Assembly (NCBI GenBank): GCA_903834515.1 | Contig: CAILJM010000016.1 | Location: forward strand, 1 to 63,425 | Direction of reading: 5' to 3' | DNA from: an uncultured Actinomycetes bacterium | Lineage (GTDB): Bacteria; Actinomycetota; Actinomycetes; Nanopelagicales; Nanopelagicaceae | Length of the DNA stretch: 63,425 nucleotides | Part shown: in pieces, positions 54,049 to 63,044 of the stretch | Layout: each line of letters begins with the position of its first letter | How positions within the stretch are numbered: position 1 is the stretch's first letter | Made by a program: the position numbers and the translations under genes | The notes under the pieces: model-generated | Database searches by the model: none | What the model saw: the letters and a program-made list of their open reading frames with translations, nothing else | What the model was told of the DNA's origin: nothing

Positions 54049-54354
54049 TCTCGTAATTTGAGAGTAATAGGCGTGAAATAGTCTTTGAGTTGAAGTTGTT
54101 GGAATTATCACGAATATGTTTCTGCATGGTCTATTTCTTCTCATTATTGGGCTAAATCCATTGGCTGCTACCTAGGCGGAAGAACTGGGCCAACTATTTC
54201 TAAGAGAGAAAAAAGGCTCCCAGTTGGGCACCGAGAGCCTTTTTACATCCGCCTGACTGAATGTAATCCTAATAGATTTCCACAGCTCGCGTCTATCAAG
54301 ACTTGCTTGCATGCAGGGGATGCAATTATCCGAAAATTCTTACGCTTATCGAAT
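54049..54354. other. 306-base gap between two tRNA genes with a tiny possible transcript
   Basis: No normal gene is present. A 19-codon frame at 54116-54175 would make a hydrophobic peptide MFLHGLFLLIIGLNPLAAT, followed 35 bases later by a clean terminator. A weak TATCAC box lies four bases before its ATG. It could be a small transcript or a chance frame. Confidence 0.25.
54210..54244. terminator. bidirectional intrinsic terminator
   Basis: A perfect ten-base stem AAAAAGGCTC / GAGCCTTTTT with a 15-base loop. The T-run on one strand and the A-run on the other make it work in both directions. It lies between the tRNA genes. Confidence 0.85.
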
Positions 54355-54428
54355 GCGGCTGTAGCTCAGTGGATAGAGCATCCGCCTGACTAACGGAAGG
54401 TCCGTGAGTTCGATTCTCACCAGTCGCA
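54355..54428 (+). tRNA. tRNA, probably Val (anticodon GAC)
   Basis: A 74-base cloverleaf: acceptor GCGGCTG/CAGTCGC, D arm GCTC/GAGC, T arm GTGAG-TTCGATT-CTCAC, discriminator A, no encoded CCA. The anticodon arm TCCGC-CTGACTA-ACGGA gives GAC, but the last stem pair is C-A, base 37 is T rather than a purine, and the variable loop has six bases. The family is clear but the isotype is less certain. Confidence 0.8.
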
Positions 54429-54439
54429 TATATACAGAG

Positions 54440-54477
54440 TGACCTCCGTCTAGTCAGCGGGGGTCATTTCTCTTTTT
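54440..54477 (+). terminator. intrinsic terminator after the tRNA
   Basis: TGACCTCCG and CGGGGGTCA form a nine-pair stem with one G-T, a nine-base loop and a T-rich tail (54467-54477). Confidence 0.75.
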
Positions 54478-54597
54478 CCCAAACCGCGAAATTTTGAAAG
54501 CTCAAAAGTGAACTCCCAGTGCCCAGTTTCATCACGACAAAGCGCAACACCTAGTACTTTTTTAACTGAATTCTCCGACGAGTCACCCGTTATCGTG

Positions 54598-55680
54598 CTA
54601 CACCCTGACGGAAACTGAATGCCAGCCTTGCGCACCGTTCGGTAAGACATCGGCGATCTCTGGGGTTTGCACTTCTCCTGAAGTATTTATTGCGCGGACT
54701 GATATTTGATGTTGACCAGATGTGGCGCTCCATTTAATCCACCATTGACGCCAAGTTGTTCCAGAGAGTGCAGGCCCAAGAGTCGCTGAGATCCAAGGGT
54801 CATTATTTATTTTGATCTCGACTGCCTTTACTCCTGAATTTGGTGCCCAAGCGACGCCGGCGATGTAGGTATCACCTTTTGCGAGAGTGGCGCCATCTGC
54901 AGGCATATCAATGCGCGATTCCATTTTGATGGGCCCGAGTTTCGACCACCCACGAGAAATCCAATAAGCCTGTTTTCTATCAAAACGAGTGAGCTCAATA
55001 TTGGAGAGCCACTTTGTTGCAGAAACATATCCATACAGGCCAGGCACAACGATTCGTGCTGGGTAGCCGTGAATTATTGGGAGTGCAGATCCGTTCATGC
55101 CTACTGCAATCATTGCGTCGCGACCATCAAGATTCGAAAGTGGGAACCCAGCGCTAAAACCATCTACAGAACTACTTAAAACTTGATCTGCCGATGCGAG
55201 CGGACCAGCTTCTTTAATAAGGTCATCAAGTCTGCATCCAAGCCATCGTGCATTTCCGATTAGGAAACCCCCAACGGGATTTGAGACACATGACATCGTG
55301 TCATCTAACTCAAAGAGTGGACGCTTAAGTAAATCCGAATAACTCAACGAGATTGGATTCTTAACCATGCCGGTGATTGTTAGGCGCCAAGTGCTGATAT
55401 CAATCTGTGGGAGTTCTTGGGCTACATCGATCCGAAAGAAATCCTTATTTTTTGTGATCAATGGAGATAAGCCTTGAATTGATAGCGCCGGATCGACGGG
55501 CAGAGGAGGTAGGGTTTTTGAAGGAAGGGGCAAAATTGTTTGGATCTTTTGGATCGCCTTAATGCCTTGCTTCTTAATGGCACCACCACGAGCGAGGAAA
55601 ATTCCACCGAGAAGGGTCACGCCACCAATACCGATCAACAACTCTCGACGGGTTTTTGCGCCTTTTCCCTCTTCGCTCAT
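54598..55680 (-). CDS. Tat-exported molybdopterin oxidoreductase (sulfite-oxidase fold)
   Basis: A 360-residue enzyme. A Tat signal TRRELLIGIGG with a hydrophobic core sends it folded across the membrane. The Mo-cofactor domain (about 90-250) has the Mo-ligating Cys131 in DDTMSCVSNP and the IIHGYPARIVVPGLYGY segment; the C-terminal immunoglobulin-like dimer domain follows. Relatives oxidise sulfite or reduce sulfoxides (YedY/MsrP). With a dimer domain it is nearer to sulfite oxidase-like proteins than to YedY. No cytochrome partner gene is adjacent, so its electron acceptor is unknown. Confidence 0.9.
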   Translation of the reverse strand: MSEEGKGAKTRRELLIGIGGVTLLGGIFLARGGAIKKQGIKAIQKIQTILPLPSKTLPPLPVDPALSIQGLSPLITKNKDFFRIDVAQELPQIDISTWRLTITGMVKNPISLSYSDLLKRPLFELDDTMSCVSNPVGGFLIGNARWLGCRLDDLIKEAGPLASADQVLSSSVDGFSAGFPLSNLDGRDAMIAVGMNGSALPIIHGYPARIVVPGLYGYVSATKWLSNIELTRFDRKQAYWISRGWSKLGPIKMESRIDMPADGATLAKGDTYIAGVAWAPNSGVKAVEIKINNDPWISATLGPALSGTTWRQWWIKWSATSGQHQISVRAINTSGEVQTPEIADVLPNGAQGWHSVSVRV

Positions 55681-55725
55681 CTCAGAACCCTACCTTCGGT
55701 TTATTGAACTCGAGGACTGAATGTT

Positions 55726-56571
55726 CTAACGATTGAGAAGTTCGATTGCCGTATCGACTATTTGAGCTGCTCGGTTATACATGAGAGAAATGTGACCCTC
55801 ACCCGGGGCAAGTATCAACTCAGCGTTACCGAGGTTTTCGGCGAGGAAGTATCCATGCGCTGGAACACACATCCGGTCTTCATCCCCTTGGAAGACGGCA
55901 ACGGGCTGCATCACCTGAGATAAGTCGATTCCCCATGGTGCGCCATCGCTTTCAAGATCATCAAGTGCTCCGAAATCACCACTGCTCATTCCATGTTGTG
56001 AAGCATGTGATAAATCTTCGCCGAGTTTGCTCTGGCATATCTCGACATCTTTCTGCGAAAGAAGATGATTAAAAAGCTTCACTAGTCCCTCAGGTCCAGT
56101 AGTCCGAATCTCATCAAAACTTGGAAAGGCTGGTTCTTCAGTTGCAGGATTTTGAGGTGGATACTTCTCAATGTATGAATCCCAATCAGCGCTATCTCTT
56201 GGTGCATCTCCGGAAATCGTAACGGCACCTTTGCACCTGGCATCTTGAGTATCTGAAATCGCAGCGGGGGATCCACTCGACCAGCCGAGTGATACGAATT
56301 CCGTGATGTTGAAATGATTGAGAGCTGCTTGCGTCTCCAAGAAATAATTTACCGCACGGCGGCCCTCGCGACGCGTACTTGACGCGTACCCAGGGCGAGT
56401 GATGCCAATTGCGCAGAGTCCACGGGATGCTGCCTCACGAAAGATCGGCGCCATATTTTCGGATGATCCAAAGGCGCCATGATGCAGAATCAGAACCTTG
56501 GAGTGCAGCTCTCCTTCCATGACAACTTCTAGATTCTGATTATCCGAAATGGATATAAATTCTCTTCGCAT
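55726..56571 (-). CDS. alpha/beta hydrolase
   Basis: A 281-residue alpha/beta hydrolase. LILHHGAFGSSENM is the oxyanion loop, GWSSGS holds nucleophile Ser98, and the catalytic His is near GEGHISLM at the end. An acidic FQGDEDRM loop supplies the Asp. It resembles small esterases and proline-iminopeptidase relatives. The ATG at 56571 has no strong ribosome binding site. It is encoded 19 bases behind a VOC-family gene on the same strand; the substrate is unknown. Confidence 0.85.
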   Translation of the reverse strand: MRREFISISDNQNLEVVMEGELHSKVLILHHGAFGSSENMAPIFREAASRGLCAIGITRPGYASSTRREGRRAVNYFLETQAALNHFNITEFVSLGWSSGSPAAISDTQDARCKGAVTISGDAPRDSADWDSYIEKYPPQNPATEEPAFPSFDEIRTTGPEGLVKLFNHLLSQKDVEICQSKLGEDLSHASQHGMSSGDFGALDDLESDGAPWGIDLSQVMQPVAVFQGDEDRMCVPAHGYFLAENLGNAELILAPGEGHISLMYNRAAQIVDTAIELLNR

Positions 56572-56590
56572 GGTCAGATGTTACAGAAAA

Positions 56591-56959
56591 CTAGTGTGCA
56601 AACTCCCATAAATGACCGTCAGGATCTGCAAAAAGGGCAGTCCTGATACCCCAAGGTCTATCCATCGGCCCGTTCACGAGATCGATTCCCAAGGAACGAA
56701 GTCGGGCGACGTGCGCATCCACATCCTCAACTTGCACAGTCATCTGCGCGCGCGATCCCCCCTCTTGTGTAGCCACCTTCGCTGGTGAGATCAATCCAGG
56801 TGCCTGGGTTTCAACAAGTAGATTGATGAGACTTTCGCCGAATTGGAAGACGACCGAGTTTGCATCCTCGTATACCGGGCTCTTCTCAAATGCCTTTGAA
56901 TAAAAGTCCTTAGTACGCGCAAGATCAGCAATGAAGAGCGTTGTTGCGAAGAGTTTCAC
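56591..56959 (-). CDS. VOC (glyoxalase/bleomycin resistance) family protein
   Basis: A 122-residue protein of two beta-alpha-beta-beta-beta units: KLFATTLFIADLARTKDFYSKAF at the start and FADPDGHLWEFAH at the end, the usual metal His/Glu ends of the fold. Such proteins are glyoxalase-like lyases, dioxygenases or drug-binding proteins. GTG 56959 is preceded by GGGAGA. It is cotranscribed with the hydrolase gene. Confidence 0.86.
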   Translation of the reverse strand: MKLFATTLFIADLARTKDFYSKAFEKSPVYEDANSVVFQFGESLINLLVETQAPGLISPAKVATQEGGSRAQMTVQVEDVDAHVARLRSLGIDLVNGPMDRPWGIRTALFADPDGHLWEFAH

Positions 56960-57072
56960 TGGATTTCTCCCTTTTTCGGCCTGGCTACTCCCACAACTTC
57001 GGGGAAACCCTGAATTCCAGGGAAAGGATATTTGGCCTAGTTCTTAGTAGGCAACTCCTGTTTAATACCCTC

Positions 57073-59673
57073 ATGACTTTATTAGCTTCAAGAATTAAGC
57101 TTTTGAGCGCAAGCACAGCGATGATCCTCCTTGCATCTTTTTTCACTTTTTCGGTCTCGCAAGTGACGGCTCGCGCCGACCATTCGATGCTCAAGAGTGG
57201 CGAACATTTTCAGTACGCATGTCCTGAAAAGGGCATTTGTTCCGCCCTCCAAGAAAGCGACGACGCAGCTGGTCTTACACATAGTGGCGAAGAACCGTAT
57301 TTAGGTCTGATCAATGCCTACGATGGGAGCGGTAATAGTTTCTCAAAAGCCATTCAATTCGATATTAATGCTGATTTGAATGGTCTCCTTCCTGGATTTT
57401 TACCAGAGGGTCATGCAATCGGTCTCACCTGTATGAGTGTTGGAAACTGTGAAGGAATCGTCAAAGTAGATGTTGGCGGAAAGAATGGACCGCTTCATGA
57501 TGATTACGATCTAGCGAAGAACATAAGCGAAACTTATTTCCTAGTCTCTGAAGTTTCCTCTGTTTGGCAGAAGCCAGTCATGATTAAAGAGCTGAGCATG
57601 GTGATGAAGCAGACCCCTCAAACTTATTATTGGACCGGAGACATTTGGTGCCAGTCTCATGGAAATTGCAACATGATTGGGAATACAAATAATGCGAAGG
57701 AATCCCAGCATAAACTCCCATGGTCCCAATATCTAGGGATTCAGCCTTTCATCGCCACTGAACGGAACGGTGTTTGGGGGAAACCGCAATTTTTATTGGG
57801 TAATCAATTAAATAACCGCGGCGGTTATTTCTATAAATTAAATTGCACGACTCTTGCGGATTGCACAATTTATGGCAGCTATGTTCCATCAACAACCATT
57901 GAAAAGAATCTTCTTGCTCAATACGGAACATATGCTGGAAAAACGATTCGGGATCCAAACTCTGGTGCTCCACTTGGTCTCACCTTCACCATGAGTGCTG
58001 GAAAATGGGGATCACCAGTAACTAACCTCGGCCCAGCTTTTCTTGGCGGTCCGTACCCTAAAGCTGATCCAAATATTGTTGAAGGTTTCCCGCACAACAG
58101 TTATTCACCAAAAGTCTCAACAAATGCGATGGCGTGTATAAAAGAGAACGATGTCTCAGATTGCACCTTCGCAGTGCCAACTCCTCCCGACAGCGTGAGC
58201 CACCCAGTTCTACCCACAGTTAAAACCGCCTTCCCCGGCTCTGGCGCCAAGTGTGTCGTTGGAAACTGTCCAGTGGGAAGTGTTGGACCAGCGGGTGGAA
58301 TCGTCTTTTATGACGCAGGAAGTGTGAAACCTTGGGGCCGGTATCTAGAGGTTGCGCCTGCTGGTTGGAATGATGGTGCGCCTGATGCACGTGCATCCTG
58401 GTGTGACGAGAGCAAGAACACCACGCTTGACCTCTCCGCTATTAAAAAGGGATCGGCAAATTCACAGGGCTCTCACCCACAAAACACTATTGGGCTAGGT
58501 AGATCACAGACAGCTGCGATGTTGAAACTTTGCACATCGGGTGCAGCATATGTGGCATCAAATTATCTTGGAGGAAATACCTCCGATTGGTTCCTACCTT
58601 CGGTTGGCGAGATGAATGCCCTTTGCCAATTCGCGTACGGGGAAAAGAATTCACCGACTACCGAATGTGCAAGCATTGGAAATCCTGGCGGTGGTTTTGT
58701 TCAGAGCCACTATTGGACTTCGAATCAATTGTCTGCAGGCGCGCCATTCGCTCTTGTTGTATATATGGGAGCACAAACGAGGCAGAGATACTCACAAAAT
58801 TCTGCATCGCTCGCTTATGGATTACCAATTCGCCCAATCCGTGCTTTTGCTTCACCAGCCCAACCACTTGTACGTGCGAGCGGTCTCGTTCAACCGGCCG
58901 GCGTCGGAGATCCTTCATGGCCAGCGAAGTGTCCTGTGGTCTTAGATAAGGCAGGTGGCACACAGCCAAAGGTAACTGGTTTCTATAATGATGGAACGAA
59001 AGAGACCTTTGTGCGTCTTGGAGATAATTCAACAAGTGCTGTGATGACTCCAGAAAATATAATTGGTTGTTATGCAGACCTTCAATCATTGACAAGCAAG
59101 ATTGGAAATGGTTATCACATTGGCACTATCAGCCGTGATGCATCCGGTTATTACTGGCTAAATGCCCAGGGTGTCAGATTTGGTTTGGTCCTCAATGGCA
59201 CAGTTATGGATACAGATAAAAGCAATCCGTACTACGACGATGGCCATCAATTTGTCTTGAAGATAGCCGCAACCTCGACTGCAAACCCTCAAATTCAGGC
59301 TCCCGGTGCTGGTGCATCGAACTGGGCAGCCAAATGTCCCGCGGTCATAGATACAGTGGGTGGAGCTCAGCCCAAGATCTCGGGCTTCAAATTCGACGGT
59401 TCTGGCGGTGAAAATTACATGCGACTCACAGATGGTGGCAGTACAGCAGTAACTTCGCCAGGAAACTTGCTGGGTTGTTATGCCGATATTCCTTCACTCA
59501 ACACCCCCCAGGGCAATGCGTGGCATGTTGGAACGATCAACCGAGATGCGAATGGCTTTTACTGGCAGAACGCTGCTGGTGTCCGTTGGGGATTGACGCT
59601 ATCGGGGACGATTCTTATTACTGATAAGAGCAACCCTTATTACGACAAGGGCCATCAATTCATCACGTATTAG
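57073..59673 (+). CDS. large secreted protein with DUF1566-like domain and tandem C-terminal repeats
   Basis: An 866-residue exported protein with a signal peptide (cut near TARA/D, residue 36). Residues 37 to about 390 form a Cys-containing region without a recognised fold. Residues about 405-593 match the DUF1566/Lcl-C style: GPAGGIVFYDAG, YLEVAPAGW, SDWFLPSVGEMNAL, YWTSNQ and PIRPIRAF. The tail has two copies of a unit of about 116 residues (616-731 and 750-866), each with WxAKCPxVxDxxGG, GCYAD, HxGTIxRDAxGxYWxNAxGVRxGL and DKSNPYYDxGHQF. ATG 57073 is chosen because it begins the signal peptide; TTTAAT lies six bases upstream. Role unknown, perhaps adhesion or ligand binding at the cell surface. 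Confidence 0.8.
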   Translation: MTLLASRIKLLSASTAMILLASFFTFSVSQVTARADHSMLKSGEHFQYACPEKGICSALQESDDAAGLTHSGEEPYLGLINAYDGSGNSFSKAIQFDINADLNGLLPGFLPEGHAIGLTCMSVGNCEGIVKVDVGGKNGPLHDDYDLAKNISETYFLVSEVSSVWQKPVMIKELSMVMKQTPQTYYWTGDIWCQSHGNCNMIGNTNNAKESQHKLPWSQYLGIQPFIATERNGVWGKPQFLLGNQLNNRGGYFYKLNCTTLADCTIYGSYVPSTTIEKNLLAQYGTYAGKTIRDPNSGAPLGLTFTMSAGKWGSPVTNLGPAFLGGPYPKADPNIVEGFPHNSYSPKVSTNAMACIKENDVSDCTFAVPTPPDSVSHPVLPTVKTAFPGSGAKCVVGNCPVGSVGPAGGIVFYDAGSVKPWGRYLEVAPAGWNDGAPDARASWCDESKNTTLDLSAIKKGSANSQGSHPQNTIGLGRSQTAAMLKLCTSGAAYVASNYLGGNTSDWFLPSVGEMNALCQFAYGEKNSPTTECASIGNPGGGFVQSHYWTSNQLSAGAPFALVVYMGAQTRQRYSQNSASLAYGLPIRPIRAFASPAQPLVRASGLVQPAGVGDPSWPAKCPVVLDKAGGTQPKVTGFYNDGTKETFVRLGDNSTSAVMTPENIIGCYADLQSLTSKIGNGYHIGTISRDASGYYWLNAQGVRFGLVLNGTVMDTDKSNPYYDDGHQFVLKIAATSTANPQIQAPGAGASNWAAKCPAVIDTVGGAQPKISGFKFDGSGGENYMRLTDGGSTAVTSPGNLLGCYADIPSLNTPQGNAWHVGTINRDANGFYWQNAAGVRWGLTLSGTILITDKSNPYYDKGHQFITY

Positions 59674-59688
59674 TCAGAGAGTAAGAAC

Positions 59689-60513
59689 TCATTTCTTCTG
59701 ACATTTTGGACAGAAGTGTGACGATCGGTTTGCAAACTTGATGCGGCGAATTTCAGTGCCGCATCGAGGGCAAGCTTTCCCTTCTTGGCCGTATGCGTTG
59801 AGCGAGAGATCGAAGTATCCGCTCTCACCATTCACATTTATATAAAGCTCATCGAAGGAGGTTCCGCCCACCTCAAGTGCCTTTTTCATTACTTCTTGAG
59901 CAGCCTTTATGAGCCGCTCGACATCGCTTACTTTCAACTCATTTGTTCTGGATTCAGGATGGATTTTTGCAAGCCATAAAGACTCGTCAGCATAGATATT
60001 TCCGATTCCCGAAAGGATATTCTGATTGAGGATGGCGGTCTTTATTGAGATGGATCGCTGAGTGATTACTCTGGCTACATTTTTTGAGTCGAATGAACTC
60101 TCAAATATATCTGGTGCAATCGATTGAACAGATATCGGCATTTGATTGATTGTCTCTTCGATAGAGAGCCAGCCGAAGGTTCGTTGATCATTGAAATGAA
60201 TGACGCTCTTTTTCGAGCCCTTCTTTAAGTGAAGAATCGCACGAGTGTGTCGATGGTCTACTGGATCCACCAAGAATTGACCCGACATCCCTAAATGAGC
60301 TGAAAGTACAAATGGTCTATCGAGAACAAACCAGAGAAACTTCCCTCGTCGCTCGATCGAAAGAATCTTGGCGCCATCTAAGACTTCTAATCCCGCGTTA
60401 CTTTTCGGGTTGAGAGCTCTGGGGTGAAGTTGCAGAGTGTGGGTGATAGTGCGCCCAACCGTGTGAGTCTGCAAACCCCGCCGGACTGTTTCGACCTCTG
60501 GAAGCTCTGGCAC
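59689..60513 (-). CDS. mutM: formamidopyrimidine-DNA glycosylase
   Basis: A 274-residue Fpg/MutM glycosylase that removes oxidised purines such as 8-oxoguanine. The N terminus MPELPEVETVRRGL carries catalytic Pro2 and Glu3; Lys in the HFNDQRTFGW region and the helix-two-turn-helix with GIGNIYADE follow. The C-terminal zinc finger has CPRCG and CPKC. It stands alone between a secreted protein gene and an isochorismatase-like gene. Confidence 0.96.
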   Translation of the reverse strand: MPELPEVETVRRGLQTHTVGRTITHTLQLHPRALNPKSNAGLEVLDGAKILSIERRGKFLWFVLDRPFVLSAHLGMSGQFLVDPVDHRHTRAILHLKKGSKKSVIHFNDQRTFGWLSIEETINQMPISVQSIAPDIFESSFDSKNVARVITQRSISIKTAILNQNILSGIGNIYADESLWLAKIHPESRTNELKVSDVERLIKAAQEVMKKALEVGGTSFDELYINVNGESGYFDLSLNAYGQEGKACPRCGTEIRRIKFANRSSHFCPKCQKK

Positions 60514-60550
60514 CTGATAAGAATATGTGAAGGCTTAGCGCTTGGCAGTT

Positions 60551-61102
60551 TTAAAAGGTTAGCTTTTCAGCCGTTACGACGTCGACCATACTGTCGGGAA
60601 GTTCATAACCCATGCATGATCTATTGAGTTCGGCGACGATTAATTCCGCAGGGATTGAGACTCCGTTCCATGACTCATCCATGGTGGTATGTGCATCCTC
60701 TACCAGGGTCACGTCGAGGCCACGTTCGATCGCGGCATGAATCGTGTGCCTGACGCAGTAATTGGTCTGCGCACCAGTCACAACGAGGTGGCCAATTCCC
60801 AATTCTTCCAAAACATCTTCCAAATCTGTCTCTTCAAAAGAGCTACGCCACAGCTTATGGATAATGCGATCGCTTGAAGCTGGCTTCAACTCTGGGACTA
60901 TCTGCCAGTATTCGCTATCAATTGGCATGTCATCTTCTGAATGCTGAACCCAAATGACATCGATACCGTTCGCTCGAGCACGCTCGACAATCCCAGCGAT
61001 TCGAGTGACGATTTCATTTCGGTTTCGAGCGAAGTCAACAACGCCGTTTTGAACATCAATAACAATTAGCGCACGCTTTGAACGATCTGGGTAAGCACTC
61101 AT
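60551..61102 (-). CDS. isochorismatase-like cysteine hydrolase
   Basis: A 183-residue hydrolase of the isochorismatase/nicotinamidase fold. The first strand ALIVIDVQNGVVD gives the catalytic Asp, the Lys lies in the middle, and the nucleophile Cys116 is in TGAQTNYCVRHT. Family members hydrolyse amides or vinyl ethers such as nicotinamide or isochorismate. It is preceded by the mutM gene in the other direction of transcription order and is probably a separate unit; the substrate is unknown. Confidence 0.9.
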   Translation of the reverse strand: MSAYPDRSKRALIVIDVQNGVVDFARNRNEIVTRIAGIVERARANGIDVIWVQHSEDDMPIDSEYWQIVPELKPASSDRIIHKLWRSSFEETDLEDVLEELGIGHLVVTGAQTNYCVRHTIHAAIERGLDVTLVEDAHTTMDESWNGVSIPAELIVAELNRSCMGYELPDSMVDVVTAEKLTF

Positions 61103-61163
61103 CGTTGACTCACTTTCACTTTCTGGCTCAGACAGTAATGATACGCGTCGAAAGTAACAATTA

Positions 61164-63044
61164 CTAAAAGCCTACTAATCCTTTGAAAAGAGCGAGAATA
61201 TCTTTACCACGGACTATCTCGTAAATGAGGAATAGAACGACCATGCCTCCGACTCGGTAGACCCAGATTCCATAGTTGTGCCTCTTCAATCCTCCGGCAT
61301 TTTGGTCGTCAGAGACTAGACCAAGAAGTGAGAATACCAAGCCGGGGATACTCAACAGTACGAATCCCCAAGTCAAAAAGTCGGATGGATTTGTGAAGAG
61401 AGATTTAGAAAGCGAAGCAAATAATGTTCCAACAATTGTCATAGTGACAATTCGAATCGCGCCTTTTGGAACAGCGAAGTGCATCATCCGGCTCTTTGGC
61501 AAGATATGACCCACGGTAAGTTTCAGAAAGTTAGGAAGGACGAAGAAAGTGGTTCCAAGAACTAACTGAATATTTAACCCCACGAAAGTTTTCATCACTA
61601 AGCCAAAGATGAGTCCCTTTAAAAGGAGGGAGACGAATTGCTGACTTTTGGATGGCTTCGGTTGTTTGACGGTAAATTTAGAGGATCGTTGCGGATATAG
61701 ATAGGTTGAAATATCTTCGAGAATCATTCTTGTGATTACAGCGACTCCCACAATTAATCCGATAGTTGAAGCATGAGCAACAATAGGAAGTTGTTTGCCC
61801 GCCACAACATTCAGGGTCCCTACAAACTTTGAAAGCGTCCATCCCGTCAATAGCGCCGAGAGTATGTAATCTGCAGCACGCTCCCACGGGTGTTCGTGGG
61901 CCGAGATCCTGCGTCGAAGGGGGCGGAAAGATCCTGCGATGATTGAAGGTGAGGCACATATCGCAGCAAATGCCAGAATTGTCAGAATGTTATTCAGATT
62001 ATGAATGTGTCCGGCTGCTATTACCCCGATCACAAAAATGGCTGAAGCAAGTAAGCCAGCGAAGGCATCTGCCAAACCAAGAACTGTCATCGCAGCCATA
62101 ATTTTCCAAGCTGGTGGAATCGGTTGAGCGTGATTGCTTGCTAAGGCCTGAGCGCCTAGAAGAACGCTTAGTGGCAAAGTGAAGATTGAAATTGAACCAA
62201 TCATCGCGCGTAGATAACTTGCATCGATGAGCATTTTTGAAAGTAATGGTGAGAAGCGAGCCACACGAAGGGATGTCAGAACAAATACCGAATCCAAAGT
62301 TGGGGTGAGTGGAGCCTTCCAGGTAAAGGATTTATCACCTAGCCCTGGTGGAGTGTCGGCCAGGCCAGATAGGTCATCATTGCTTCCGTGCTTTGCATGA
62401 GAAGCGTGAAGTAGTTTCTCTTCGGACTCGGACTCGGACTCGGATTCGGACTCGGACTCGGATTCGGATTCCGAGTCCGAACCTGACTCTGATTTTTCGT
62501 CACGCTTGGCTTCAGAGCGAGTATTACCGCTACCTGTACTTCCGCCGGATCCTCCACCTGAATTACCGCCGGATCCTCCACCTGAACTGAGACCACCCGA
62601 TGCCGCGCCTGTCGCTGCAACTGCTGCCCCTCCCGCAGAGAGCACACTGAGGGCGGTGAATCCCGCAACTTGTGTCTGCGATGTTTTGGTCGGTTCAGAT
62701 GTTGGGCTATATGGTGGCAACGCTTGAACATCGGTCACATTTTCCAAGGTAGTGGGGTCAGCTACTGTCCCTGCCGCCTCTAGATCGGGACAATTGTTAT
62801 CCCAATGAATTTCTCCTGCGTTATCTTTACAAAAACTAATATCTTGAGTGGTTACTTCACCTGTATCTGGATCGGTGACTTCAGTTGAGGCTACGTGATA
62901 GCCGGAAGGCAGGTCGGCTGGCAGATCAATATTTACGTCCTGGCTCGTATCTTGGGCGGTGGTACTTAGAACCTGGTCGTCAGCATGAGCCCCGAGAGTC
63001 GAAATATTTAAAGCGAAAATGAAGAGAAGTAGAAAGCGTCTCAC
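61164..63044 (-). CDS. exported multi-pass membrane protein with Ser-Glu repeat, unknown function
   Basis: A 626-residue protein not recognised. It has a signal peptide (RRFLLLFIFALN...GAHA), a short acidic domain with a Cys pair (residues about 70-85), a Gly/Ser linker (about 150-172), a run of Ser-Glu dipeptides (about 185-207), and from about 250 a membrane domain of roughly ten hydrophobic helices. The GTG start overlaps the stop of the upstream Ala-rich gene (GTGA), so the two are one operon. The layout suggests an envelope protein with an outside flexible stalk linked to a membrane channel, anchor or enzyme domain; none can be assigned. Confidence 0.7.
   Translation of the reverse strand: MRRFLLLFIFALNISTLGAHADDQVLSTTAQDTSQDVNIDLPADLPSGYHVASTEVTDPDTGEVTTQDISFCKDNAGEIHWDNNCPDLEAAGTVADPTTLENVTDVQALPPYSPTSEPTKTSQTQVAGFTALSVLSAGGAAVAATGAASGGLSSGGGSGGNSGGGSGGSTGSGNTRSEAKRDEKSESGSDSESESESESESESESESEEKLLHASHAKHGSNDDLSGLADTPPGLGDKSFTWKAPLTPTLDSVFVLTSLRVARFSPLLSKMLIDASYLRAMIGSISIFTLPLSVLLGAQALASNHAQPIPPAWKIMAAMTVLGLADAFAGLLASAIFVIGVIAAGHIHNLNNILTILAFAAICASPSIIAGSFRPLRRRISAHEHPWERAADYILSALLTGWTLSKFVGTLNVVAGKQLPIVAHASTIGLIVGVAVITRMILEDISTYLYPQRSSKFTVKQPKPSKSQQFVSLLLKGLIFGLVMKTFVGLNIQLVLGTTFFVLPNFLKLTVGHILPKSRMMHFAVPKGAIRIVTMTIVGTLFASLSKSLFTNPSDFLTWGFVLLSIPGLVFSLLGLVSDDQNAGGLKRHNYGIWVYRVGGMVVLFLIYEIVRGKDILALFKGLVGF
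62423..62490 (-). repeat. 6-bp coding repeat for Ser-Glu dipeptides
   Basis: About eleven copies of a six-base unit GGACTC or GGATTC (plus strand), coding Ser-Glu or Ser-Asp on the minus strand. Such short tandem repeats change length easily. Two near-identical Gly/Ser units of about 24 bases lie next to it around 62535-62590. Confidence 0.85.

Noticed and set aside
54450-54650. 66-residue minus-strand frame after the Mo-oxidoreductase gene
   Set aside because: It starts inside that gene in another frame, covers the tRNA terminator side and has no ribosome binding site; not enough to call a gene.
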